This document shows, one piece after another, positions 34,392 through 43,397 of a stretch of 46,310 nucleotides of DNA. Positions within the stretch are counted from its first letter, which is position 1. Each line of letters opens with the position of its first letter. A model generated the notes under the pieces. The model was not told the origin of the DNA. It did no database searches and was given only the letters and a program-made list of their open reading frames with translations. Source of the DNA: Myxococcota bacterium (lineage in GTDB: Bacteria > Myxococcota_A > UBA9160 > UBA4427); NCBI GenBank assembly GCA_028278345.1, contig JANQEL010000163.1:1-46310 (forward strand), read 5' to 3'. The position numbers and the translations under genes were made by a program.

Positions 34392-36947
34392 ATGCGTGAC
34401 GGATGGATTCGACGACTTTCGCCGATTGGCGCGACCCGCTTCGGGTTGGCCGCGGTGATGTCCCTGTTGCTGACCACGGCGATGACCGGTTGTCAGAGCG
34501 ACGACGAGAAGATCGCCGCCTTCTACGAACAGGGGCAGACCTACGCGAAGGCGGAGCAGTACCAGGAGGCCGTGATCGAGTTCAAGAACGTCCTCAAGAT
34601 CAATCCGAATCACGCGAACGCCCATTACGAGCTCGCCAAGGCCTACCTGAGCCTGGGCCGTGCCCGCGATGCCTATTGGGAGATGAGCGAGACCGCTCGT
34701 CTCGACCCCGCGAACACCGAGGCCGTGCTCTCGTACGGCGCGATGTCGTTGATCGCGAAGGAGGCCGAATTGGCCCTGTCCATGGCCGAGCAGGCGATCG
34801 AGGCGGAGCCCGAGAACCACCAGGGGTACCTCCTGCAGGGCAAGGCGCTGCAGGCCCTGAAGCGCGACGAAGACGCCGAGGCCTCCTACCTCAAGGCAGT
34901 CGAGCTCACCGAGGATCTCACCAACATCTCGACCCTCGCGGCCTACTACGCGGGCCTCGAGGACGGCCGCGAGAAGGCCGAGCCCTGGTACTGGAAGCTG
35001 GTCGAGAAGTTCCCCGACGACTACCGCGCCTACTCGATGCTCGCCCTGTTCCTGACGGTCGATCCCGCCCGCGAGGCGGAATCCGAGCAGATGTTCAAGT
35101 CGGCGATCGCGAACGGCTCCGAAGACGAAGACCAGATGCAGGAAGGCTACGCGAACCTCGCCCGCTTCTACTTCGATCGCGGTCGACCCGAGGTCGGAGA
35201 AGCGACGCTTCGCGAAGGCGCGGAGAAGCTGCCCGAGTCGACGGTGCTGCGCTTCATGCTGGCGACCTACTACCAGTTCCAGGGTGATTTCGAGCAGGCC
35301 GAGGCGACCCTGCGCTCGACCATCGAGATCGATCCCCAGGACCCGAACCCCTACCTCGTGCTCTCGCACTACCTCGGCGGTCAGCAAAAGCTCGAGGCCG
35401 CCCTCGAAGTCGCCGAGCAGGCTGTCGCCGTGGCGCCCGAGAGTCAGGATGCCCAGCTGCGGCGCGCCGAACTCCTCGTCGACATCGGCTTCCGCGCGGC
35501 CAGCGCCGCTTCGCAAGAGGGCAAGGGCACCCTGGCCGATCTCTCGGAACAGAACGAGAAGATCCGCGACGGCCTACAGATCGTCGAGAACCTCCTGGCC
35601 GAGACCCCCTTCCAGCCCCAGGCCGAGTTCGTGCGCGGCAAGGCGTATCTCGCCAGGGGCGACTCGCAGAAGGGCATCGAGGCCTTCCGCGCCGCGGCCG
35701 AAGGCCGGCCCGACTGGGCGCAGGCGCAGTACGCCCTGGGTTCCGCACAGGCCACCATCGGCGAGCACAGCCTCGCGCGCGTCCAGGTGGCCCGCGCCCT
35801 CGAACTCGATCCATCGATGCACCAGGCGCGACGTGTGCTCGCCACGATCCATCAGGCCCTCGGCGAGCACGAGTACGCGATCGAGCAGGGCAACCTCTTC
35901 CTGCAGGTGAGCCCGGGTGACAACGAGATCCGCGTGTTGGTCGCCCAGAGCCTGATCAAGCTCGGTCGGCGCGAAGCCGCGTTGAAGGAGTTGAACAAGG
36001 TCCCCTCCGATCAGCGCGACGCCGCGGTCGAGTTCGCGATCGGCCGAACCCTCGCCAGCATCGGCGATCCCGACACCGCGCGCTCGCACCTGCTCAAGGT
36101 GCTCGAGACGAGCCCGCACAACCAGAAGGTGCTTCGCTCGCTGTTCCGCCTCGATCGCGGCAACGAGAAGAACTACGCGCAGACCCGCGACCTGATCGCC
36201 GCGGCGGTCGAAGCGCGCCCCGACGATTCGGATCTGATCCAGCTCGCCGGCATGGTGCAGTTCACCGACGGCGATCTCGAAGCGGCGGAGAAGTCGTTCA
36301 TTCGCGCCACCGAGGTGTCGCCGGACGACATCGAGGCGCATCAGCAGCTCGCCCGCTTCTACTCGCTCACCGGTCGCACCGACGAAACGATCGCGACGTA
36401 CGAACGCGCGGTGCAGGTGCAGCCCGAGTCGGCTTCGCTGCACCACTTCCTCGCGCTGCTCTACGAAGCCCAGGGTGATGTCGACAAGGCCGAGCGCGCC
36501 TACGAGAACGCGATCAAGTACGACGACAACCACGCCTTCGCGAAGAACAACCTCGCCTACCTGCTGGCCGACACCGGCAAGGACCTCGACCGCGCTCTCG
36601 ACCTCGCGCAGGACGCCAAGGCGCTCCTGCCCAACGATGCGAACGCGGCCGATACCCTCGGTTGGGTGCTCTACAAGCGCGGCGTCACCGGCGCCGCCGT
36701 GGGCTATCTGAAGGAGTCGGTCGAGAACGCCGACGCCGACGACCCGGCCCTCGGCGTGATGCGCCATCACCTGGCCCTGGCCTACGAGGCGGACGGTTCG
36801 GCCGACAAAGCGGCCGCCGTGCTGCGCACGGCGATCGACGATCTCGAGGCGCAGCAGCGCGCCCAGCGGGCCGCGGGACGCAATCCGGTGTCGCCTCCCT
36901 GGGAGAGCGACGTGCGGAACATGCTGGAGCGCCTGAGCGCCGGCTGA
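34392..36947 (+). CDS. Large TPR-repeat lipoprotein (PrsT-like)
   Basis: An 851-residue protein with a signal peptide and lipobox TAMTGC; Cys34 is followed by Gln, which suggests outer-membrane retention. The mature part is almost all tetratricopeptide repeats, roughly twenty, such as AEQYQEAVIEFKNVLKINPNHANAHYELAKAY in separate short segments (EAVIEFKNVLKINPNHANAH). Size, lipoprotein signal and location next to EPS genes fit the PrsT type TPR lipoprotein of XrtA/PEP-CTERM loci, but TPR families are hard to tell apart. It would act as a periplasmic scaffold for polymer assembly or export. A GAAGGA lies before ATG 34392. The C-terminal 30 residues are basic and Pro-rich. Confidence 0.85.
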   Translation: MRDGWIRRLSPIGATRFGLAAVMSLLLTTAMTGCQSDDEKIAAFYEQGQTYAKAEQYQEAVIEFKNVLKINPNHANAHYELAKAYLSLGRARDAYWEMSETARLDPANTEAVLSYGAMSLIAKEAELALSMAEQAIEAEPENHQGYLLQGKALQALKRDEDAEASYLKAVELTEDLTNISTLAAYYAGLEDGREKAEPWYWKLVEKFPDDYRAYSMLALFLTVDPAREAESEQMFKSAIANGSEDEDQMQEGYANLARFYFDRGRPEVGEATLREGAEKLPESTVLRFMLATYYQFQGDFEQAEATLRSTIEIDPQDPNPYLVLSHYLGGQQKLEAALEVAEQAVAVAPESQDAQLRRAELLVDIGFRAASAASQEGKGTLADLSEQNEKIRDGLQIVENLLAETPFQPQAEFVRGKAYLARGDSQKGIEAFRAAAEGRPDWAQAQYALGSAQATIGEHSLARVQVARALELDPSMHQARRVLATIHQALGEHEYAIEQGNLFLQVSPGDNEIRVLVAQSLIKLGRREAALKELNKVPSDQRDAAVEFAIGRTLASIGDPDTARSHLLKVLETSPHNQKVLRSLFRLDRGNEKNYAQTRDLIAAAVEARPDDSDLIQLAGMVQFTDGDLEAAEKSFIRATEVSPDDIEAHQQLARFYSLTGRTDETIATYERAVQVQPESASLHHFLALLYEAQGDVDKAERAYENAIKYDDNHAFAKNNLAYLLADTGKDLDRALDLAQDAKALLPNDANAADTLGWVLYKRGVTGAAVGYLKESVENADADDPALGVMRHHLALAYEADGSADKAAAVLRTAIDDLEAQQRAQRAAGRNPVSPPWESDVRNMLERLSAG

Positions 36948-37007
36948 TCGTTCCCGCCACCCTCGGGCCCAGAAGACCGCGAGCGGAAACCTGTCGCGGT
37001 GCTGGAA

Positions 37008-37047
37008 CCCCTCGCTTCACGAACCGGCAACTCCGCTTCACGAGGGG
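37008..37047 (+). repeat. Direct repeat CGCTTCACGA inside a dyad
   Basis: CGCTTCACGA occurs at 37013-37022 and 37034-37043, 21 bases apart (two helical turns). Flanking CCCCTCG (37008-37014) and CGAGGGG (37041-37047) are inverted repeats, so the block could be a dimer binding site or form an RNA hairpin. It lies between the TPR gene and the LysM gene. Confidence 0.45.
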
Positions 37048-37225
37048 GAGGATGTCACCCGCCCCCCCCCGAGTGGGTGAGCCGTGGCGTAAAGCGTCCT
37101 CCATGGATCGCCGATAGATCGAGCGCGTAATTGCGTGGATCGATGCGTGGTTCTCGCGTGCCCGGTGCCTGTCGCACCCCAGGCCGTCGAGCACCGCGCA
37201 CGGAAGATTCGATTTGGAGGTCACG

Positions 37226-38908
37226 ATGAGGTTTGGGTTGCAGCTCCTGGTCATCGCCGGGCTGGCCGCGTTGCTCACCACGATGGCGGTCGCCGAAGGC
37301 GACGAGGTCGTCGTCGAGCGCGTCGATGCCGGCAGTGCGATGCAATCGTTCCCGCCGGATCTGTCCGGGCTCGACGAAGGCGCCGCCGCGGAAGACGTTG
37401 CGAGCGACGAGTGGGCCGAGGATGGCGAGGCGATGGCGGACGAGAGCGCCGTGGCTGATGAGAGCGCCGTGGCCGACGAAGCCGCCGACGAAGATGTCTG
37501 GGAGGACCTCGACGAGGCCGCCGACTCGACCGAGCCCATGCACGAGGCCGATGTCGAAACGGTCGAGGGAGACGCCTGGGCCGAGGACGAGTCGGCAGAG
37601 GACACCTGGGCCGACGACTCCAGCGAAGACGAAGCGTGGAGCGAAGGCGAAGAGGTCGCGGCGAGCGACGCCATGACCGACGAGCCCATGACCGAAGCTG
37701 GTCCGAGCGAGCCCATGATCGAAGAGGGCACCAGCATCGTCGTGAACGGCGTCGAGCTCGGCCCGGTCGGCATCGACGGCGAGGGTCGCGTCGGCCGCGT
37801 CCACACGGTGAAGCCCGGCGACACTCTCTGGGATATCTCGCACGCCTACCTCGGAACCTCCTGGGTGTGGCCCTCGGTCTGGCAGCAGGACAACGAGGCG
37901 ATCGAGAACCCACACGTGATCACGCCCGGCGACGTTCTCTGGATCTCATCGACCGAGATCCGCGCGATCACCCACGAAGAAGCCGACGCCTACGTGGCCG
38001 AAGCGGAGCTCGCGGTGACCGAAGAACCCGAGGCCGAGACCGTGGCCGCCGAGTTCGACGAATTCGCGGACATGGAGGAGTTCGAGACCGAAGAAGTCGC
38101 CGACGACGAGTTCCTCGACATGGCGGCGATGGACGAATTCGCCACCGAAGAGATGGAGCAGCTTCCCGTCGGCATGTCGGACGGTGCGGGTCAGAGCAAT
38201 GAGACCGGCCGTGTGATGCGCGTGTCGATGCGCGAGAACATGAGCTTCGTCAGCGACGTGCAGCTCGAGGCCTCGACCTCGATCCTGGATTCGCCGAGCG
38301 ATCGCCGCTTCCTTTCCTCCGAGGACGTGATCTACTTCGGTCTGGGTGAGGGCGAAGTCGAAGTCGGTGACGAGTACACCCTCTTCCGCAACATCACCGA
38401 GGTGCGCTCGCCCAGCAACAAGTCGCTGATCGGCTACCACGTCGACGTGCTCGGCTGGGCCGAGGTGACGGAAGTGACGGACGACACCTGCGTCGCCGTG
38501 ATTCGCATCAGCATCGACGGCGCCGTGCGCGGCGACAGCGTGATGCCGCGGTACCAGACGCCGAGCGACATCAAGGTGAAGTACGCCGAAGACGACGTCG
38601 ACGGCGAGATCGTCTTCCTGCCCGCCAGCCGCACGCTGATGGGAACGACGGACTACGTCTTCCTCGACGTGGGTGCGGTGCACGGCGTCGAGATCGGCAC
38701 CGATCTCGAAGTCTACGATCCGGGCATGATGAAGTACGACCGTCCGCGCGACGCCGATGTCGATACCCCGGATCGCGTCGTAGCGGATCTCGTGGTCGTG
38801 ACCGTTCAGGAGGAAAGCTCCGTGGCCTACGTGGCACACACCCGACGTGAACTCGCGGTGGGCGACGCGGTCCGTGGCGCCACCCGGCACTTCCCGGGCG
38901 CGTTCTGA
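37226..38908 (+). CDS. Secreted acidic LysM-domain protein
   Basis: A 560-residue protein with a signal peptide (cleavage near AVA, residue 24), then about 150 residues that are extremely rich in Asp, Glu and Ala with small repeats such as DESAVADESAVADEA. One LysM domain lies at about 193-240 (HTVKPGDTLWDISHAYLG ... ITPGDVLWI), which binds peptidoglycan. A second acidic linker (about 255-315) follows and a beta-rich C-terminal domain (325-560) that I do not recognise. Perfect GGAGG with six bases of spacing supports ATG 37226. A LysM protein directly before dprA is a known arrangement in proteobacteria, although here a terminator separates them. Likely periplasmic, at the cell wall. Confidence 0.8.
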   Translation: MRFGLQLLVIAGLAALLTTMAVAEGDEVVVERVDAGSAMQSFPPDLSGLDEGAAAEDVASDEWAEDGEAMADESAVADESAVADEAADEDVWEDLDEAADSTEPMHEADVETVEGDAWAEDESAEDTWADDSSEDEAWSEGEEVAASDAMTDEPMTEAGPSEPMIEEGTSIVVNGVELGPVGIDGEGRVGRVHTVKPGDTLWDISHAYLGTSWVWPSVWQQDNEAIENPHVITPGDVLWISSTEIRAITHEEADAYVAEAELAVTEEPEAETVAAEFDEFADMEEFETEEVADDEFLDMAAMDEFATEEMEQLPVGMSDGAGQSNETGRVMRVSMRENMSFVSDVQLEASTSILDSPSDRRFLSSEDVIYFGLGEGEVEVGDEYTLFRNITEVRSPSNKSLIGYHVDVLGWAEVTEVTDDTCVAVIRISIDGAVRGDSVMPRYQTPSDIKVKYAEDDVDGEIVFLPASRTLMGTTDYVFLDVGAVHGVEIGTDLEVYDPGMMKYDRPRDADVDTPDRVVADLVVVTVQEESSVAYVAHTRRELAVGDAVRGATRHFPGAF

Positions 38909-38966
38909 CCTGAACGACCAGCGGATCCGTTTCGTTCGATCGCGTTCGGATCCAACTGCGCTATCC

Positions 38967-38999
38967 AGAAGCTCCCCGGTCCCGGGGAGCTTCTCTTTT
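38967..38999 (+). terminator. Intrinsic terminator after the LysM gene
   Basis: AGAAGCTCCCCGG (38967-38979) and CCGGGGAGCTTCT (38982-38994) are perfect inverted repeats around two bases, followed by TTTT. It is the strongest intrinsic terminator in the window. Its right arm holds GGGGAG, the only good ribosome binding site for dprA. Confidence 0.8.
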
Positions 39000-39000
39000 G
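38984..39000 (+). promoter_or_regulatory. dprA ribosome binding site inside the terminator stem
   Basis: GGGGAG at 38984-38989 is eight bases before the TTG at 38998-39000. When the terminator hairpin forms in an RNA that reads through, this site is base-paired and translation of dprA from TTG would be hidden. GTG 39034 and ATG 39088 are alternative starts. Confidence 0.45.
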
Positions 39001-40143
39001 TCCAGCCGAAACGACCGCCGCCGCAAGGCGGACGTGCTCGACCCGAACGCGAGCGAAGCGACAGCTCGGCGCGCGTTCGACGATTGGATGCAGCTGCACG
39101 CTGCACTGGCCTTCGAGCCCGAACGCGCGGCGGCCCTGCTCGCCGAGTTCGCAGAGCCCGCCCGGGCCCTCGAACAGGTCTCCCTCGTACGGCCCCTTCG
39201 ACCGCGAGTCCTCCGCGACCTGCGCGCGAACCTGGAACGGCTCGGTGTCGTCGGTCTTCCACTCACGAGCGAGCGCTATCCCGAGAGCCTTCGCGCGATC
39301 AACGATCCGCCGGTGATGTTGTTGGTGCGGGGCGACCTCACGGCACTGCGCGGCGTGCGCGTGGCGATCGTTGGGGCGCGCGCCGCGACGGTGCAGGGGC
39401 TCGAGGCTGCGCGCGAGCTGGGGCGCCGGCTCGCCTGCGCCGGGGTGACCGTCGTGTCGGGTCTCGCGCGCGGGGTCGACGGCGCCGCCCATCGCGGAGC
39501 CCTCGAAGGCGGCGGTCGGACGATCGCCGTGCAGGCCTGCGGCCCGGAGCAGATCTACCCGGCCGAGCACCGCAAACTCGCGGCCGAGATCGTGCAGAGC
39601 GGAGCGATCGTCACCGAGTTCCCGGTCGGTGCGAAACCGCGCGCACCGTACTTCCCGTTGCGCAATCGCGTGATCAGCGGGCTTTCGCGGGCGGTGATCG
39701 TGGTGGAGGCGCGCGATCGCAGCGGTTCGTTGATCACGGCGCGTCACGCCGGGGACCAGGGCCGTGAGGTCTTCGCGGTGCCGGGTTCGATCTCCGCTGC
39801 GATCAGCGCGGGACCCAATCGGCTGATTCGCGAAGGGGCGACTCCCATCGTCCGCCTGGACGATCTCTACGACGTCTTTGCCGCGATCGGTCTCGACGCG
39901 TCCGCTGTGGATTCGCCGGATGAGGAGGTCAGTGAATCACGAGGGCAGCTCGCGGAGGGCGGTCGCGAGATCCTCTCCCTGCTCGAGGGCGGGGGCCTGC
40001 AGCGAGACGAACTCGCGCGCCGGCTGGGGAAGCCACCCGAGCAACTCGATCTCGACCTGGTCGATCTGCAGCTCGTGGGTCGTGTGGCGACCGACCGCGA
40101 TGGTCGGCTCGTTCGCGTAGGGCGTCGGGGTGGTGCGGGTTGA
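38998..40143 (+). CDS. dprA: DNA processing protein DprA
   Basis: A 381-residue protein. After an N-terminal helical part, the Rossmann-like core has VAIVGARAATVQGLEAAREL, VTVVSGLARGVDGAAHRGAL, PVGAKPRAPYFPLRNRVISGLSRAVIVVEA and SGSLITARHAGDQGREVFAVPG, the DprA/Smf signature. A winged-helix domain follows near 315-375 (GGREILSLLEGGG, RDELARRLGKPPEQ). DprA loads RecA on incoming single-stranded DNA in natural transformation and helps recombination. Start TTG 38998 lies in the U-run of the preceding terminator; GTG 39034 with AAGG upstream is a credible alternative. First gene of a dprA-trmFO-xerC-hslVU block in which topA is absent. Confidence 0.93.
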   Translation: MSSRNDRRRKADVLDPNASEATARRAFDDWMQLHAALAFEPERAAALLAEFAEPARALEQVSLVRPLRPRVLRDLRANLERLGVVGLPLTSERYPESLRAINDPPVMLLVRGDLTALRGVRVAIVGARAATVQGLEAARELGRRLACAGVTVVSGLARGVDGAAHRGALEGGGRTIAVQACGPEQIYPAEHRKLAAEIVQSGAIVTEFPVGAKPRAPYFPLRNRVISGLSRAVIVVEARDRSGSLITARHAGDQGREVFAVPGSISAAISAGPNRLIREGATPIVRLDDLYDVFAAIGLDASAVDSPDEEVSESRGQLAEGGREILSLLEGGGLQRDELARRLGKPPEQLDLDLVDLQLVGRVATDRDGRLVRVGRRGGAG

Positions 40144-40151
40144 ACGGCGGA

Positions 40152-40180
40152 GACGAGCCGCACATCGGCTTCGCTATAGT
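40152..40180 (+). promoter_or_regulatory. -10 type promoter before trmFO
   Basis: TATAGT at 40175-40180 is a 5/6 match to the -10 box, with only a weak hexamer at 40152-40157 at -35. It is in the 177-base gap between dprA and trmFO and would give a leader of about 130 bases for ATG 40321. Confidence 0.35.
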
Positions 40181-40320
40181 CCGCGAACTCGGGCGCCATG
40201 CGCGCACCGACCCCGCGTCCAATCCAGACTCCCCAGCGATACACGGCCAGTGCCGTCATCCAGCGTACGAGCGATCGAGTCTTTGATGAAAGCGGAGGGG
40301 TCCCATTCGGGGCCGTCGCC

Positions 40321-41769
40321 ATGGAGGCCCGCGTGGGCGTAGCGGTTCCGTCTGCCCCGACCGATTCCAGTGCCGAACCACTCGACTTCTCGGGTGCACG
40401 GGTGCGCGTGGTCGGAGCCGGGCTCGCGGGTTGCGAAGCGGCGTGGCAGATCGCCGAGCGGGGCGGCGAGGTCGAACTCGTCGAAATGAAGCCCGTGCAG
40501 ATGTCGCCGGCCCACACCTCGAACGATTTCGCTGAACTCGTTTGCAGCAATTCGCTTCGCGGCGCCGGCCTGCACAACGCGGTGGGGCTGTTGAAGGAGG
40601 AGATGCGGGCGCTGGGTTCCCTGGTGCTGCGAGCGGCCGATGCGAGTGCGGTCGCGGCGGGACGCGCCCTGGCCGTCGATCGCGACGCGTTCTCGCGTTT
40701 CATCACCGAGGCGATCTCGGCGCATCCGCGCATCCGCGTCGTGCACGAAGTGGTGGAGAAGATCCCGGATAACGAGGTCGTGGTGCTCGCCACGGGTCCC
40801 CTCACGGCCGCGCCCCTGGCCGCCGCGGTGCAGGAGCTGCTCGGCGAATCCTCGCTCTACTTCTACGACGCGATCGCGCCCACCGTCTATGCCGATTCGA
40901 TCGACATGTCGGTGGCGTTTCGCGCCTCGCGCTACGAGAAAGGGGAGGGGGACTACCTGAATCTCCCCCTCGATCGGGAAGCCTACGAATGCTTCGTTGC
41001 CGAGCTGGTCGCGGCCGATACCGTGCCGCTGCACAAGTTCGAAGCGGCCCTCTACTTCGAGGGGTGTCTGCCCGTCGAGGAGATGGCGCGGCGCGGCCCG
41101 CAGACCCTGGCCTTCGGTCCGATGAAGCCGGTGGGCCTGACGGATCCGCGAACCGGACGCCGCCCTTACGCCGTGGTGCAACTGCGCCACGAAGATCGCG
41201 AGGGCGTGCTCTACAACCTCGTCGGCTTCCAGACGAAGCTCCGCATCGGCGATCAGAAGCGCATCCTGCGCAGCCTGCCTGGGCTGCAGGACGCCGTCTT
41301 CGCGCGCTTCGGCACGGTGCATCGAAACACCTACGTGAACGCGCCGCGCAGCCTCGCGGCGAACCTCGAGGTGAAGCTGCGCCCCGGCCTCTTCCTGGCC
41401 GGGCAGATGGCCGGCGTTGAGGGCTATGTCGAATCCGCGGCCCTCGGCTGGCTCGCCGGCATCTCGGCGGGTTGCCGCGCAAACGACGAGCCCTTTCCCC
41501 CGCCGCCCGAGGCGATGGCCCACGCGGCGTTGATCCGCCACCTCATGCGCGGCAACCCCGAAGACTTCCAGCCGTCGAACGTGAACTTCGGCCTGTTCGC
41601 TCCCCTCGATCCCGAAGTCGAACGCCAGGCGCGGGGCAAGCGGCGCAAGCTTCCGCGCAAGGAGCGCACGGCGTTCTTCGTCGAACACGCTCTCGCGGCG
41701 ACCCGCGACTACGCTGCGCGGGTCGGTGTCGATCAACACTCGGCGTCGGCCGTGGAGGCGAGCGCGTGA
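40321..41769 (+). CDS. trmFO: Methylenetetrahydrofolate-tRNA (uracil-5-)-methyltransferase TrmFO
   Basis: A 482-residue FAD enzyme that makes 5-methyluridine 54 in tRNA from methylenetetrahydrofolate. The FAD dinucleotide motif VRVVGAGLAGCEAAWQIAERGG lies near residue 30 in short form VVGAGLAGCEAAW. Then come VEMKPVQMSPAH, LVCSNSLRGAGL, a YFYDAIAPTVYADSID segment, YLNLPLDREAYECF, YFEGCLPVEEMARRG and the C-terminal GQMAGVEGYVESAALG. The frame continues upstream to 40198, but the extra residues have no family similarity; ATG 40321 gives normal length with about 30 extra N-terminal residues. The stop overlaps the xerC start (GTGA). Confidence 0.93.
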   Translation: MEARVGVAVPSAPTDSSAEPLDFSGARVRVVGAGLAGCEAAWQIAERGGEVELVEMKPVQMSPAHTSNDFAELVCSNSLRGAGLHNAVGLLKEEMRALGSLVLRAADASAVAAGRALAVDRDAFSRFITEAISAHPRIRVVHEVVEKIPDNEVVVLATGPLTAAPLAAAVQELLGESSLYFYDAIAPTVYADSIDMSVAFRASRYEKGEGDYLNLPLDREAYECFVAELVAADTVPLHKFEAALYFEGCLPVEEMARRGPQTLAFGPMKPVGLTDPRTGRRPYAVVQLRHEDREGVLYNLVGFQTKLRIGDQKRILRSLPGLQDAVFARFGTVHRNTYVNAPRSLAANLEVKLRPGLFLAGQMAGVEGYVESAALGWLAGISAGCRANDEPFPPPPEAMAHAALIRHLMRGNPEDFQPSNVNFGLFAPLDPEVERQARGKRRKLPRKERTAFFVEHALAATRDYAARVGVDQHSASAVEASA

Positions 41770-42803
41770 AGCGTGAAGCGCGCGATTGGCTCGGCGCCCT
41801 CGATCGCTTTCGCAATGCGCTCGCGATCGAGCGGAACCTCTCGCCCCATACCGTGCGTGCCTACCTTTCCGACGTTCGTCAGTTCGCCGACTTCCTGCGC
41901 GACGAACGCTCGCCGAGGGAACGCAAGGCGAAAGCCGAACCCGCTCTCGATCGGATCACGGCGCGCGACGTGCGGGGCTGGCTGGTCTCGCTGCACGGGA
42001 AGGTCTCGCCGACGACCCAGGGACGGAAGCTCGCCTCGATTCGCGCCTTCTTTCGCTTCTTGATGCGCGAGGGCCTCGTCGCGGCCGACCCGACCGAGGG
42101 GCTTCCGATGCCGAAGGTGCCGCGTCGGCCGCCGCGTCCGCTGGCGGTCGACGACTGCCACGCGCTGGTGACGGCCTCTGATACGGCCGCGCGGAAACGC
42201 CGGCGTGCAGCGCAGGCGGAAGACGAAGAGGAAGCCTTCGAGCAGCGCCTGGCGTTGCGCGATCTCGCCCTGATCGAGTTCCTCTACGGAACCGGGCTGC
42301 GCGTCGGTGAGCTCGTCTCCCTCGACGTGCGCGACGTGGAACTCCGCGAAGGGCGGGTGCGCGTGATGGGCAAGGGACGCAAGGAACGCGTCGTTCCGAT
42401 CCCGGGCAAGGCGCGCGAGCGTCTCGCCGTCTGGCTCGAGGAACGCGAGCGGCCGGGGATCCTCGCCGAGCCGCTGTTCATCGTGTTGAAGCGCGGCCAG
42501 CCCGAGCTCGTGAAACGACTCTCGGACCGGGAGGTGCGGCGTGTGCTCGAACGCCTCGCCCGTGCGGCCGGCGTCCACGACCGCGTCCATCCCCACCGCC
42601 TGCGCCACAGCTACGCCACCCACCTGCTCGACATGGGCGCCGATCTGCGGGAGATTCAGGAGCTACTGGGCCACGCATCACTTTCGACCACGCAGAAGTA
42701 CACCGCGGTTTCCGTCGAGCAGCTGCGCCGCGTCTACGATGCCGCCCATCCGCGCTCCGGGGCGCGCGCCTCGCGCAGGCGGGCTGCGCCCGAAGGCTCC
42801 TGA
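41766..42803 (+). CDS. xerC: Tyrosine recombinase XerC
   Basis: A 345-residue tyrosine recombinase. The N-terminal core-binding domain has [22 protein letters not shown]. The catalytic domain has the first Arg in [14 protein letters not shown], a Lys in [12 protein letters not shown], HxxR in [15 protein letters not shown], the second His in [13 protein letters not shown] and the nucleophilic Tyr in QKYTAV. With XerD it resolves chromosome dimers at dif. An insert with [15 protein letters not shown] (about 140-155) between the two domains is slightly longer than usual. GTG 41766 overlaps the trmFO stop. Its place before hslVU matches codV in Firmicutes. XerC and XerD are similar; the assignment to XerC rests mainly on neighbours. 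Confidence 0.9.
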   Translation: MKREARDWLGALDRFRNALAIERNLSPHTVRAYLSDVRQFADFLRDERSPRERKAKAEPALDRITARDVRGWLVSLHGKVSPTTQGRKLASIRAFFRFLMREGLVAADPTEGLPMPKVPRRPPRPLAVDDCHALVTASDTAARKRRRAAQAEDEEEAFEQRLALRDLALIEFLYGTGLRVGELVSLDVRDVELREGRVRVMGKGRKERVVPIPGKARERLAVWLEERERPGILAEPLFIVLKRGQPELVKRLSDREVRRVLERLARAAGVHDRVHPHRLRHSYATHLLDMGADLREIQELLGHASLSTTQKYTAVSVEQLRRVYDAAHPRSGARASRRRAAPEGS

Positions 42804-42848
42804 GGTCGCTCGCGCCCGAGCCAACCTGGTACGAGAAGGAACGAACCC

Positions 42849-43397
42849 TTGGACACGATTCACGATCGCGTGCGCGCGACCACGGTGCTCGCCGTGGTGA
42901 AGGACGGGCGCATCGCGATGGCCGCCGACGGACAGGTGACCGTCGGCGATACCGTCATGAAGATCGGTGCGGAGAAGGTCCGCACCCTCGCGCGCAACCG
43001 CGCCGTGGTGGGCTTTGCCGGTGGTGCCGCCGACGCCCTTACCCTGCTCGAGCGGCTCGAGGGCAAGCTCGAGACCCACCCCGGCAATATCCGCCGGGCC
43101 GCGGTCGAGCTCGCCCGCGATTGGCGCACCGACCGCGCGCTTCGCAGGCTCGAGGCGATGATGTTGGTCGGGGACGCCGAGAGCCTGCTCGTCGTCTCGG
43201 GCAACGGCGACGTGATCGAACCCGACGACGGCATCGCGGCGATCGGCTCGGGTGGCGCATACGCGCTTTCGGCCGCGCGGGCGCTTGCGCGTCACAGCGA
43301 CATGGAAGCGGGAGCGATCGCCGAGGAAGGGCTGCGCATCGCCGCCGAGATCTGCATCTACACCAACGACAATATCAAGGTGGTGAGTCTGCCATGA
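42849..43397 (+). CDS. hslV: ATP-dependent protease peptidase subunit HslV
   Basis: A 182-residue proteasome-like peptidase. The catalytic Thr should be Thr11 in [12 protein letters not shown] after removal of a ten-residue propeptide, a longer one than in E. coli, where Thr follows Met. Conserved segments are [55 protein letters not shown] and [14 protein letters not shown], ending [14 protein letters not shown] 42849 has AAGGA eight bases upstream; GTG 42870 would leave a two-residue propeptide. Forms the HslUV complex with the next gene product; its stop overlaps hslU (ATGA). Confidence 0.94.
   Translation: MDTIHDRVRATTVLAVVKDGRIAMAADGQVTVGDTVMKIGAEKVRTLARNRAVVGFAGGAADALTLLERLEGKLETHPGNIRRAAVELARDWRTDRALRRLEAMMLVGDAESLLVVSGNGDVIEPDDGIAAIGSGGAYALSAARALARHSDMEAGAIAEEGLRIAAEICIYTNDNIKVVSLP

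Noticed and set aside
40198-40320. TrmFO start at ATG 40198
   Set aside because: It would add 41 residues without family similarity, and the TATAGT promoter candidate is too close to allow a normal leader.
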